NCBI GenBank assembly: GCA_964443325.1
Contig: CAYUCL010000005.1
Location: 22,631 to 86,630, forward strand
Direction: 5' to 3'
Length of the DNA stretch: 64,000 nt
DNA from: DAOUVR01 sp034430535
Lineage (GTDB): Bacteria > Chloroflexota > Dehalococcoidia > E44-bin15
Shown: in pieces, positions 52,398 to 61,067 of the stretch
Position numbering within the stretch: position 1 is the stretch's first letter
How the letters are laid out: each line of letters opens with the position of its first letter
Translations under genes and position numbers: made by a program
The notes under the pieces: model-generated
Seen by the model: the letters and a program-made list of their open reading frames with translations, nothing else
What the model was told of the DNA's origin: nothing
Databases searched by the model: none

Positions 52398-53022
52398 TGA
52401 CCATGCCATTGTACGGGATGGTATTTGCGTCCTGCTGGGGCTAACACCAGATATAGAAGTAGTAGGCGAGGCTGCCAATGGAATGGAAGCATTGGAGATG
52501 GTCAAGAAATTAAACCCAGATATAGTGCTTATGGACATAGCTATGCCCATCATGGGCGGACTGGAAGCAACGCGCCGAATATGTAAGGATGCTCCTGCTA
52601 CAAAAGTGCTGGCACTCACTCAGTACGATGATAAGGAGTATGTATTCCCGGTTATCGAGGCCGGAGCCAGCGGCTTTGTTAGCAAAGTTGCCGCATCCTC
52701 GGAACTTGCATCCGGTATTCGCTCCGTATACCGTGGGGACTCGTTCTTGTCCCCATCTGTGGCCAAGCACCTGGTTGTGGACTATCAACATGGAGCCAGC
52801 ACAAGGAAGAGTCACGACCCTTATGACGAACTGACCGACCGCGAAAAAGATGTGCTCAAGTTACTGGCGGAGGATCACACCACTCAAGAAATAGCGAATA
52901 TGCTAGTAATCAGCCCTAAAACGGTAGAGGGGCACAAGACCAGGCTTATGGCTAAGCTTGATCTCCACAGCCGTGTTGACCTGGTTAAATATGCCCTGCG
53001 CAAGGGAATTACTAGCGTTTAA
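52369..53022 (+). CDS. NarL/LuxR-family response regulator
   Basis: This 217-residue regulator has an N-terminal receiver domain with the acidic pair VVDDHAIVRDG, the phospho-acceptor in DIVLMDIAMPIMGG (Asp near residue 54) and a conserved Lys in GFVSKVAASSEL, then a LuxR-type DNA-binding helix-turn-helix (LTDREKDVLKLLAEDHTTQEIA; MLVISPKTVEGHKTRLMAKL). It overlaps the kinase gene by 29 bases. It is the cognate output of the GAF kinase. Confidence 0.95.
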   Translation: MQKIHVLVVDDHAIVRDGICVLLGLTPDIEVVGEAANGMEALEMVKKLNPDIVLMDIAMPIMGGLEATRRICKDAPATKVLALTQYDDKEYVFPVIEAGASGFVSKVAASSELASGIRSVYRGDSFLSPSVAKHLVVDYQHGASTRKSHDPYDELTDREKDVLKLLAEDHTTQEIANMLVISPKTVEGHKTRLMAKLDLHSRVDLVKYALRKGITSV

Positions 53023-53251
53023 GATTATTGCTGCTTCGCCCCCATAGCTAACAATCCTATTAAAGCCAACCCTCTGGGAAGAGCTTCAACCCCTACAAAT
53101 CAGGTAACCGATCCAGGAGAAGCAAGGTATTATCCCCCCATGTTTTAGGGTGAACACCTCTTTCGTCTTCAGTAGATATCATCTATCCTATATTACAGTA
53201 TAGTTGACTGATATAAAACATCAAATCTTGGAAGTCAACAAGGAGGTTGAG

Positions 53252-54043
53252 ATGGAAAAGAGAGGGAGAATCCTAATTGTAGATGATGAAGCTGAGTTCA
53301 CTGCTGGTTTGCAAACCACATTGGAAACGAAGGCTTATCAAGTAGTTATTGCCAGCAATAGGCTACATGCAGAGGAAGCTGTACGATCTGAAAAGCCCGA
53401 ATTGGTCATCCTGGGAACAATGATGCCCCGTGGGGACGCCTTTCTCCTACACCAGTGGCTCAAGCAAAGTCCCAATTATAGCGCTTTGCCCATAATTGTG
53501 CTCGATGCCCCGGTGGAAAAGCAACTGCTTAAGGGATGGGCGAGACACGAGGGGCTAAAGCTTGAGGCTGAAGATTACTTCTGCAAGCCTATAGACCCAG
53601 CCGCATTGGTACCTCTAATTATGAAGCTGCTGGACAAGGTAACCAGAAGAATCAAAGTGCTGGTGGCAGACGACCATGCCGTGGTCAGAGAGGGAATCCG
53701 CGCCCTTTTGAGCCTGCAAAAAGATATGCAGGTCGTAGGAGAGGCGGTAGACGGTAAAGAGGCTGCGGATAAAACGCGCCAGCTCTTGCCCGACATAGTG
53801 TTGATGGATATAGTTATGCCGGTTATGAACGGTCTGGAAGCGACCAAGGCTATATCCAAGGAATTCGAACAGGTCAGGGTGTTAATGTTATCCCAATATG
53901 ATGATGATGAGAACGTCCTTGCCAGCGAGCAAGCAGGAGCGTTTGGCTTCATTCCCAAGAAGAGCGCCAGTTCTCACCTTCTGGCTGCTATCAGGTCGGC
54001 AGATCGAGGGGAGCGGTCAGAGCAGCCAGTTACCGTCTCGTAG
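53252..54043 (+). CDS. Tandem-receiver protein, first domain lacks the phospho-Asp, no output domain
   Basis: The start is ATG 53252, five bases after AAGGAGG; 263 residues follow. The first receiver domain (about 1-125) has ILIVDDEAEF but reads VILGTMMP where the acceptor Asp should be, so it carries Gly and cannot be phosphorylated there. The second (about 135-250) is complete: VLVADDHAVVREG, DIVLMDIVMP and the Lys in GFIPKKSASSHL. No DNA-binding domain follows, so this is an adaptor or phosphate sink working with the kinase and regulator upstream. The oxidoreductase operon begins 115 bases on. Confidence 0.88.
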   Translation: MEKRGRILIVDDEAEFTAGLQTTLETKAYQVVIASNRLHAEEAVRSEKPELVILGTMMPRGDAFLLHQWLKQSPNYSALPIIVLDAPVEKQLLKGWARHEGLKLEAEDYFCKPIDPAALVPLIMKLLDKVTRRIKVLVADDHAVVREGIRALLSLQKDMQVVGEAVDGKEAADKTRQLLPDIVLMDIVMPVMNGLEATKAISKEFEQVRVLMLSQYDDDENVLASEQAGAFGFIPKKSASSHLLAAIRSADRGERSEQPVTVS

Positions 54044-54083
54044 ACGCTGACTGAGCAACCATCGAAAAACTTAATATAAGCAG

Positions 54084-54113
54084 AGTAGGTTGGAGCAGAC
54101 GCTCCAACCTACT
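54084..54113. repeat. Solo palindromic repeat before the fdh-like operon
   Basis: AGTAGGTTGGAGC (54084-54096) and GCTCCAACCTACT (54101-54113) pair perfectly over 13 bases around AGAC. It is the first hairpin of the composite repeat seen at 9251 and 36611. It has no U-tract. Confidence 0.7.
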
Positions 54114-54157
54114 ACAGTATATTTATATAGAGTCTAGGATAACATAAGGATGGTGGT

Positions 54158-56839
54158 GTGCAGCCGATAACTATTACCCTTAATGGACAAGAAGTAAGTG
54201 GTTATCCAGGAACGACCATCCTGGAACTGGCACGTGAATCAGGCATCAATATCCCCACACTTTGTCATGATCCCCATCTTGCCTCAAGCGGTGCCTGTCG
54301 TGTCTGCATAGTAGAAGACGAAGGATCAGGGCGGCTTATGGCTTCCTGCGTTACCCCCATTGCATCTGGCATGGCAATCAACACCCATTCCCCTAGAGTC
54401 ACCGAGCACCGCAAAAACATAGTTAAGCTAGTGCTTGCCAGTCATCCCGATTCCTGCATGGTATGTGACAAAGGCAACCGCTGCCAATTGCGCCAGCTTG
54501 CCTCAGACCTGGACATCGGACTGTTAGATTTTCAGAAGATCCCCCAGATGACTGTCATTGAAGAAGTCAATCCGTTCATAGAACGGGACATCAGTAAATG
54601 CATACTATGTGCTAAATGTATTCGGTCTTTCCAGGAGTTAGTCGTAGAAGGCGCTATTGATTATTTTCAGCGGGGATTTTCTGCTAAACCGGCAACACTA
54701 AGCGACTTGCCACTGGAGGCCTCCGAGTGCACCTTCTGCGGAACCTGTGTCGCGATGTGTCCTACAGGCGCTCTGACGGAGAAGGAGAAGACCTATAGAG
54801 GGACAACCAATACTACCGTCGAAACGACCTGTCCTTTCTGTGGCTGTGGCTGCAGTATTAGCCTGGAAGTAAAGGATGAACAAGTGGTGCGGGCCACACC
54901 AGGTGCAGATGACGCGGTAAACAATGGCGCACTTTGCGTGAGGGGAAGCTATGGTTACGATTTCATCCACAGCCCAGACAGGCTGACCAGACCTTTAATT
55001 AAGGTGAATGACGATTTTGAGGAAGTATCCTGGGAGCAAGCCTTGGAACTGGTGGCCACCGAATTTAAACGTATAAAGAGTGAACATGGCCCGAATAGCC
55101 TGGCGGTTCTCGGTTCTTCTAAGTGTACAAATGAAGAGAACTACCTCCTGCAGAGATTCGCCAGATGCGTACTGGAGACCAATAATATTGATAATGGCAG
55201 TCGCTTATATAACTCTGCCACCCGAATAGGCCTTGGTCCCTCCACCGGATTCCTTGGCTCTACAAATCATCTCGGCGCCCTGGAGAAATCTGATGTGATT
55301 ATGGTCATTGGAGCCGATCCCACTTCCTCAGCCCCTGCAGTTGGCTATGCCATAAAACGTGCCGTCAAAATCAAAGGGGCTAAGCTGATACTGATAGACC
55401 CTCGACAGACCAAGCTCTCTGCATTCGCCCATCTGCGGCTGTGCCCAAAGATCGGCACTGACGTAGCTCTGCTAAATAGCTTGGCAAAGGTAATTATTGA
55501 TGAAAGCTTAATCGATGAGGAATTTGTCACTAGAAAAACAGATGGCTTTGAGGATTTGACCAAGGTACTAGAAGCATACTCCCCCGAGCATGTAGAGGCT
55601 ATCACCGGTATACCAAGCGAGGAAATTCGTGCCACTGCTCGACTGTACGCTGCCTCAAGTCACGCAGCAATTGTCTATGGCACCGGGATTACCCAGCACA
55701 TGAATGGAACCGACGGCGTACAGGCTGTAGCTAATCTGGCGCTACTAACTGGAAACATCGGCGGTAGGGGAGGCGGCATCTACCCCTTACAAAGAGAGAA
55801 TAATGGCCTAGGCGCTTGCGATATGGGGGCACTGCCCGACTTCCTCCCTGGCTATCAGAGCATTGCGGATGACGAAACAAGGACCAAGTTTCAGCAAAAC
55901 TGGGAGACTAGCCTGCCAGTCAACCACGGGCTAACCGCTGTCGAGATTGTGGAACTAGCCAAAGAGGGAGGAATTAGAGGCTTATATGTTGTAGGGGAAA
56001 ACCCAGTTTTGAGCTTCCCACAGTCGCGTATTGTTACAGAGGCGCTGGCTTCTCTTGATTTCCTTGTGGTGCAGGATTTGTTCCTTAGCGAAACAGCCAA
56101 GCTGGCAAATGTGGTCCTGCCTGCGGCAAGCTTTGCCGAAAAAGAGGGGACTTTCACTAACTTTGAGGGAAGAGTGAGCAGGGTACGGAAGGCAATTGAC
56201 CCTCTAGGTGAAAGCTTACCGGACTGGGAGATATTCCTTCGCCTTGCCGATAAGATGGAATGTCCCATGCCATACTCCTCCCCTCAGCAAGTTATGGATG
56301 AGATAGAGAGGCTAGTTCCTTTATATGAAGGGATTAGCTATGCAGACCTGGACGCGAAGAGCCTGCACCAGGCTGAGATGGGTGGCAACCACTTGGAAAC
56401 CAGGCGCATTTTCGGAGGGCAATTCTTGACCGGATTTGCCCGCTTTTCCCCCGTTGAATATGTCCCACATATAGAAGAGGCCAAGGATGATTATCCCTTT
56501 GCTTTGCTCACTGGTACTATACTTCAGCATTTTGGCACTGGCACCAGAAGCTCACGGGCGTGGCGGTTAAAGAAATTCTCGCCTCAGCCTTTTCTTGAAA
56601 TTGGCAGATCTGATGCCGAAAAGCTTGGAATCGGCCACGGCGATGAAGTCAAAGCCATTTCGCCAGTTGCTGAGCTAAGTGCCACAGCTAAGATTACCGA
56701 CACACTCCCTGAAGGAACGGTCTTCCTGCCCCTTTCATTCCCTGAGAGCCCAGCCACCAGGCTATTTAACATCGAGTTACAGCCGAAGTCGAAAACGCCT
56801 TCGCTTAAATTATGTAATGTGAGGATAGAAAGGGTATGA
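54158..56839 (+). CDS. Formate-dehydrogenase-like Mo-bisPGD subunit with catalytic Cys/Sec and His replaced
   Basis: This 893-residue protein has the NAD-type FdhA/NuoG layout: a [2Fe-2S] domain (C36, C47, C50, C64), a His-Cys cluster (H96, C100, C103, C109), a ferredoxin domain (C148, C151, C154 and C191, C194, C197, C201), then the Mo-bisPGD domain with C225, C228, C232 and C259. In formate dehydrogenases NNVDxxARV(C/U)H holds the metal ligand and catalytic His; here the same segment reads NNIDNGSRLYNS, so Tyr351-Asn352 stand in their place. The ferredoxin domain also lacks its usual fourth Cys (Phe158). Formate oxidation is therefore unlikely; an electron-relay role like NuoG is more probable. 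The start is GTG 54158. NuoE-, NuoF/GltD-, MetV- and MetF-like genes follow. Confidence 0.9.
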   Translation: MQPITITLNGQEVSGYPGTTILELARESGINIPTLCHDPHLASSGACRVCIVEDEGSGRLMASCVTPIASGMAINTHSPRVTEHRKNIVKLVLASHPDSCMVCDKGNRCQLRQLASDLDIGLLDFQKIPQMTVIEEVNPFIERDISKCILCAKCIRSFQELVVEGAIDYFQRGFSAKPATLSDLPLEASECTFCGTCVAMCPTGALTEKEKTYRGTTNTTVETTCPFCGCGCSISLEVKDEQVVRATPGADDAVNNGALCVRGSYGYDFIHSPDRLTRPLIKVNDDFEEVSWEQALELVATEFKRIKSEHGPNSLAVLGSSKCTNEENYLLQRFARCVLETNNIDNGSRLYNSATRIGLGPSTGFLGSTNHLGALEKSDVIMVIGADPTSSAPAVGYAIKRAVKIKGAKLILIDPRQTKLSAFAHLRLCPKIGTDVALLNSLAKVIIDESLIDEEFVTRKTDGFEDLTKVLEAYSPEHVEAITGIPSEEIRATARLYAASSHAAIVYGTGITQHMNGTDGVQAVANLALLTGNIGGRGGGIYPLQRENNGLGACDMGALPDFLPGYQSIADDETRTKFQQNWETSLPVNHGLTAVEIVELAKEGGIRGLYVVGENPVLSFPQSRIVTEALASLDFLVVQDLFLSETAKLANVVLPAASFAEKEGTFTNFEGRVSRVRKAIDPLGESLPDWEIFLRLADKMECPMPYSSPQQVMDEIERLVPLYEGISYADLDAKSLHQAEMGGNHLETRRIFGGQFLTGFARFSPVEYVPHIEEAKDDYPFALLTGTILQHFGTGTRSSRAWRLKKFSPQPFLEIGRSDAEKLGIGHGDEVKAISPVAELSATAKITDTLPEGTVFLPLSFPESPATRLFNIELQPKSKTPSLKLCNVRIERV

Positions 56840-56840
56840 C

Positions 56841-57326
56841 ATGGCTGACAAATCCAAGGCAGTTGCAGAAGTCGACCTGGCGCAAGTAAAACAAATTGTG
56901 GACGAGTACAGCCAGCAGAGGTGGGCACTGATTCCACTGGCGCAAAAAATCCAAAACGAAGTCGGCTATATCCCTCCGCAGTCTGTACCAGTTATAGCCA
57001 AAACGCTGGGACTTTTCCCCAGTCAGGTACAAGGAGTCATCTCCTTTTACGAGCAGCTTTACACAAAGCCGCGAGGCAGACATGTGGTCAGGGTATGCCG
57101 GGGAACAGCCTGCCACGTGCGAGGAGGCAAGACAATACTCAAATTGGTGAAACAGCATCTGGGTGTAGAGGAGGGTGAAACTACCCCCGACATGGAATAC
57201 ACCCTGGAGACCGTTGCCTGCATCGGTGTATGTGCCCTGGCACCAAACGTAGTGGTCGACGACCGGGTCCACGGTCGCATGAATCCCAAAAAGGTGGAGC
57301 AATTGTTCAGGAAGAACGGAGACTAG
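56841..57326 (+). CDS. NuoE/HydA-type 2Fe-2S thioredoxin-like subunit
   Basis: This 161-residue subunit has an N-terminal helical part (VKQIVDEYSQQRWALIPLAQ; GYIPPQSVPVIAKTL) and a thioredoxin-like [2Fe-2S] domain with the ligands in VCRGTACHVRGG and ACIGVCALAPNVVVDDR. It is the usual partner of NuoF in NADH-linked dehydrogenases and electron-bifurcating enzymes. It starts two bases after the previous stop and ends two bases before the next start, so all three are in one transcription unit. Confidence 0.92.
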   Translation: MADKSKAVAEVDLAQVKQIVDEYSQQRWALIPLAQKIQNEVGYIPPQSVPVIAKTLGLFPSQVQGVISFYEQLYTKPRGRHVVRVCRGTACHVRGGKTILKLVKQHLGVEEGETTPDMEYTLETVACIGVCALAPNVVVDDRVHGRMNPKKVEQLFRKNGD

Positions 57327-57327
57327 C

Positions 57328-60300
57328 ATGCAGAACCATCACACCATCTTTGTCTGTCAGGAGACACCATGTCTCTCTATGGGATCTGGTGCCGTCTACG
57401 ACGCTCTCCAAGAAGAGGTAGAGCGGCAAAAGCTGAAGAACGCCACGATAGAAATCAGTGGCTGCCACGGTCATGGCCTTTGCGAGCAGGGCCCTAGCGT
57501 AGTAGTCGAGCCTGATGGTATTTTCTACACACACGTTCAAGCGGAGGATGCAGCGGAGATTGCAAGCTCCCACCTGCGTGATGGCAAGCTAGTGGAGCGA
57601 CTTCTCTACCACCACCCCGTAACTGGTAAAGCTATACCGCGCTATTCAGATATAGACTTTTATCGGAAGCAACAGCGTGACATCTTGCGTAACTGTGGAC
57701 ACATCAATCCAGAGAAAATAGACCATTATGTTGACCAGGGCGGCTACCGAGCGCTGAGAAAGGCTGTTTTGGAGATGACCCCCGAGCAGGTCATCGACGA
57801 GATATCCAGAGCAGGGCTACGCGGGCGCGGTGGTGCTGGATTTCCCACCGGCCGCAAGTGGGAACTCTGCCGTAATGCCCCAGGAGACCAGAAATATGTC
57901 ATCTGCAATGCCGACGAGGGCGACCCCGGTGCTTTTATGGACCGCTCCATACTTGAAGCCGACCCGAATGCTCTTATTGAAGGCCTGACCATTGCCGGAT
58001 ACGCCATAGGCGCCACTGAAGGATATGTCTATGTCCGTGCCGAGTATCCCCTGGCAGTAAAGCGCATTCATATTGCTTTGCAGCAGGCTCAGGAAAGAGG
58101 TTTTTTGGGCAACAACATCCTTGGCTCGGGCTTCGATTTCATGGTGCATATTAAGGAAGGTGCCGGATCTTTCGTCTGTGGCGAAGAGACAGCCCTAATG
58201 GCTTCAATTGAGAGCAAACGGGGTATGCCCCGGCCTCGCCCCCCGTTTCCCGCCCAATCGGGCCTCGATGGAAAGCCTAGTAATATCAACAATGTCAAGA
58301 CCCTAGCTTCCGTTCCCATCATCATTGAGCGCGGAGCTGATTGGTATGCCAGCATCGGCACCGAGAAGAGCAAAGGTACTGCCGTTTTTGCCCTCACCGG
58401 TAAAATTGCCAACAGCGGCCTAGTTGAGGTGCCGATGGGCACCCCGCTATCCACCATTATCTTTGATATCGGGGGTGGTATCCCCCGCGGCAAGCGCTTT
58501 AAGGCGGTGCAGACGGGTGGGCCTTCGGGCGGGTGTATCCCCGCTCAGTTCCTTGATAGCCCGGTAGACTACGAAACTCTGGCTCAATTGGGCTCGATTA
58601 TGGGCTCTGGCGGCATGGTGGTGCTGGACGAGACTACCTGCATGGTAGAGATAGCCAGGTATTTCCTGAGCTTTACTCAGCAGGAGTGCTGCGGCAAATG
58701 CGCCCCCGGCCGCCTCGGCACCAAGCAGATGCTGGAGCTACTCACCAGAATCACCCAGGGTGAAGGGCGTGAGGGCGATATTGACATCTTGCTCTCCATA
58801 GCTCAGACAGTAAAGGAATGTTCACTATGTGGCCTGGGGCAGACCTGTCCTAACCCCGTGCTCACCACCATAAATTACTTTAGAGACGAATATGAAGCCC
58901 ACATACAGGAGAAGAAGTGCCCTGCTGCTGTCTGCGATGCGCTGATGATATCGCCCTGTCAGCATACCTGCCCGGTTGGTATCAATATCCCCAAGTATGT
59001 AGCCCACATTGCCGACGGTGAATACCTCGAGTCCATCGAGACAATCCGGGAGCGCAACCCCTTCCCCGCCATCTGTGGGCGTATCTGTCATCATCCCTGC
59101 GAGGGACGGTGCCGCCGCGGCGAGCTCGACGAGCCAGTTGCAATCAGGGCGCTGAAGCGCTTCGCTGCCGACTGGTATTTTGACCACGTTAGCGAATTGC
59201 CCGAGCCAGAGCCATTCCCCCAGACCCAGAGCCACAAGGTAGCCGTGATAGGAGCCGGACCCTGTGGACTGTCCTGTGCCTATTTCCTAGCCCAGATGGG
59301 TTATCCCACCACCGTCTTCGAGGCTCTTCCCGTAGGTGGGGGTATGCTGTCGGTGGCTATACCCGATTTTCGCCTGCCGCGAGAGGTCATCCAGAAGGAG
59401 ATAGAATATATCGCCAAGCGTGGTGTGGAGATAAGATACAATACGCCAATCAATGTCAACTTCACTGTAGAAGACCTCAAGAAAGATGGATATGAAGCCG
59501 TCTTCATCGCTGCTGGGGCACAGAGAAGCCAACAAATAGGCATACCCGGCGAGCTTGAAGATGTGGAAGGCTTCTACTATGGTTTGAGATTTCTGAGGGA
59601 TATAAAGGTTGGCAAACCGCTCAAAATTGGCAGCCGCGTGGCTGTTATCGGAGGCGGCAATGTGGCACTGGATGCATCTAGAACCGCCATCCGGCTTGGT
59701 GCCAATGATGTCAGCATCTTCTACCGCCGTTCACGTGAGGAGATGCCGGTTACTGATGTGGAATATGATGAGGCCTTGGCGGAAGGCATACAGACCAACT
59801 TCCTGGTCAGCCCCACCCGAATAGTAAACGACAACTGGAAGGTAAGTGGCCTAAATTGTATTAATATGAAGCTGGCCGAGCCCGACGCCAGTGGCCGTCG
59901 CCGCCCGGTGCCCATTGCAGGCTCTGAGTTCTTCGCCGAGGCAGATACGGTTATCGCCGCTGTAGGTCAAGCACCGGACCTCTCCTTTTTACCACCCGAT
60001 AGTGCCCTGGAACGCACCAGATGGGAAAGGCTTGCTATAGACAGCAACAGACTAGCCACTAATGTCCCTGGCGTATTTGCCGGAGGTGATTTTGTCTTCG
60101 GACCAGGCTTCGTCATAGAAGCTATCGCTGCTGGTAGAAGAGGAGCTATCGCCGTTGATAAATACCTAAGTGGTGATACTTCAAGAGTTGAGATTTACGA
60201 CTTGAAACCCAGCATTATTGAGGAAGAGCCAGAAAGAGAAGCGGAGGAGTCCTGGGAGGCCCAATTCAGGCCGGCAACACCCCTTCTCCCTGCCGAGGAA

Positions 60301-60396
60301 AGAAAACACAGTTTTAAGGAGACCGAATTGGGATTCTCGGAGGAGGATGCCAGGCGGGAAGCCAAGCGATGCTTGAGATGTGACCTAGAAAAATGA
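57328..60396 (+). CDS. NuoF (NADH/FMN) fused to GltD-like NAD(P)H-FAD oxidoreductase
   Basis: The 1022-residue protein joins two enzymes. Residues 1-75 form a [2Fe-2S] thioredoxin-like domain (C10, C15, C46, C52). Residues about 100-540 are NuoF, with the NADH/FMN loop GRGGAGFPTGRKWE, NADEGDPGAFMDRS and the [4Fe-4S] site CCGKCAPGR near residue 454. From about 540 it is GltD-like: CQHTCPVGINIPKYV and ICHHPCEGRCRRGELDEPVA (cluster ligands), an FAD Rossmann motif near 638 (VIGAGPCGLSCAYFLAQMG) and an NAD(P)H Rossmann motif near 771 (VIGGGNVALDASRTAIRLG). So two flavins and two nucleotide sites lie on one chain, as expected for flavin-based bifurcation. The C-terminus ends in a CLRCDLE motif. Confidence 0.92.
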   Translation: MQNHHTIFVCQETPCLSMGSGAVYDALQEEVERQKLKNATIEISGCHGHGLCEQGPSVVVEPDGIFYTHVQAEDAAEIASSHLRDGKLVERLLYHHPVTGKAIPRYSDIDFYRKQQRDILRNCGHINPEKIDHYVDQGGYRALRKAVLEMTPEQVIDEISRAGLRGRGGAGFPTGRKWELCRNAPGDQKYVICNADEGDPGAFMDRSILEADPNALIEGLTIAGYAIGATEGYVYVRAEYPLAVKRIHIALQQAQERGFLGNNILGSGFDFMVHIKEGAGSFVCGEETALMASIESKRGMPRPRPPFPAQSGLDGKPSNINNVKTLASVPIIIERGADWYASIGTEKSKGTAVFALTGKIANSGLVEVPMGTPLSTIIFDIGGGIPRGKRFKAVQTGGPSGGCIPAQFLDSPVDYETLAQLGSIMGSGGMVVLDETTCMVEIARYFLSFTQQECCGKCAPGRLGTKQMLELLTRITQGEGREGDIDILLSIAQTVKECSLCGLGQTCPNPVLTTINYFRDEYEAHIQEKKCPAAVCDALMISPCQHTCPVGINIPKYVAHIADGEYLESIETIRERNPFPAICGRICHHPCEGRCRRGELDEPVAIRALKRFAADWYFDHVSELPEPEPFPQTQSHKVAVIGAGPCGLSCAYFLAQMGYPTTVFEALPVGGGMLSVAIPDFRLPREVIQKEIEYIAKRGVEIRYNTPINVNFTVEDLKKDGYEAVFIAAGAQRSQQIGIPGELEDVEGFYYGLRFLRDIKVGKPLKIGSRVAVIGGGNVALDASRTAIRLGANDVSIFYRRSREEMPVTDVEYDEALAEGIQTNFLVSPTRIVNDNWKVSGLNCINMKLAEPDASGRRRPVPIAGSEFFAEADTVIAAVGQAPDLSFLPPDSALERTRWERLAIDSNRLATNVPGVFAGGDFVFGPGFVIEAIAAGRRGAIAVDKYLSGDTSRVEIYDLKPSIIEEEPEREAEESWEAQFRPATPLLPAEERKHSFKETELGFSEEDARREAKRCLRCDLEK

Positions 60397-60408
60397 GGAA
60401 GGTTGGCC

Positions 60409-61053
60409 ATGAAATCCATTACCAAGCAGAAGCCTTTTGAAGAAGTACAACAACTCTTGGAGAAACTCGACCGTGTGTACATCATCGGCTGCGGCACCTG
60501 TGCCGCTATGACCAAGACCGGCGGAGTGGAACAGGTCCATGAGATGAGGAAACGCCTACAGGAGTTGGGCAAGCTGGTGACGGGCTCGATAGTTATCCCT
60601 ATCGCCTGTGATGAGATGACCGAGACAGCCATCAAGGAAAACGATGGGCCTGTTCAGAATGCCAACTGCATTCTGGTCATGGCCTGCGCTCTGGGAGTAC
60701 ACCGCGTGAGCCTGTATATCGGCAAGCCGGTCATTCCTGCGCTGGATACCTTGTTCATAGGTATGGAAGATAGCCCCGGCGACTTTCATGAGGTTTGTGC
60801 CCAGTGCGGCCAGTGCGTCCTCGGGCGGACCGCTGGCATCTGTCCCCTCACCGCCTGCCACAAAGGCCTGCTGAATGGCCCTTGCGGTGGCACTAACAAT
60901 GGCAAGTGTGAGGTGGACAAAAACAGGGATTGCGCCTGGACTCTGATATACAAGCGATTGGAAGAGCAGGGTAGACTTGATTTAATGCGCCAGTACGAGC
61001 CGCCGAAAGACTTTAATGCATCGCTTAGACCAAGAGTCGCCAGGGTAGTATAG
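60409..61053 (+). CDS. metV: MetV-type methylene-THF reductase partner
   Basis: This 214-residue protein has the MetV (MTHFR C-terminal-type) Cys motifs: RVYIIGCGTCAAMTKTGGVE near residue 25, CAQCGQCVLGRTAGICPLTA near 125 and LLNGPCGGTNNGKCEV near 148. MetV pairs with MetF in acetogens, linking it to electron donors through a cluster. The start is set at ATG 60409 after AGGAAGG; the TTG at 60403 is less likely. It lies between the NuoF-GltD fusion and metF, so it probably docks MetF onto that complex. Confidence 0.9.
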   Translation: MKSITKQKPFEEVQQLLEKLDRVYIIGCGTCAAMTKTGGVEQVHEMRKRLQELGKLVTGSIVIPIACDEMTETAIKENDGPVQNANCILVMACALGVHRVSLYIGKPVIPALDTLFIGMEDSPGDFHEVCAQCGQCVLGRTAGICPLTACHKGLLNGPCGGTNNGKCEVDKNRDCAWTLIYKRLEEQGRLDLMRQYEPPKDFNASLRPRVARVV

Positions 61054-61067
61054 GGAAGGAGAGTATC

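Noticed and set aside
54158..56839. A formate dehydrogenase with Sec or Cys
   Set aside because: The codon at the expected position is TAT and the next is AAC; there is no in-frame TGA and no nearby Cys-His pair.
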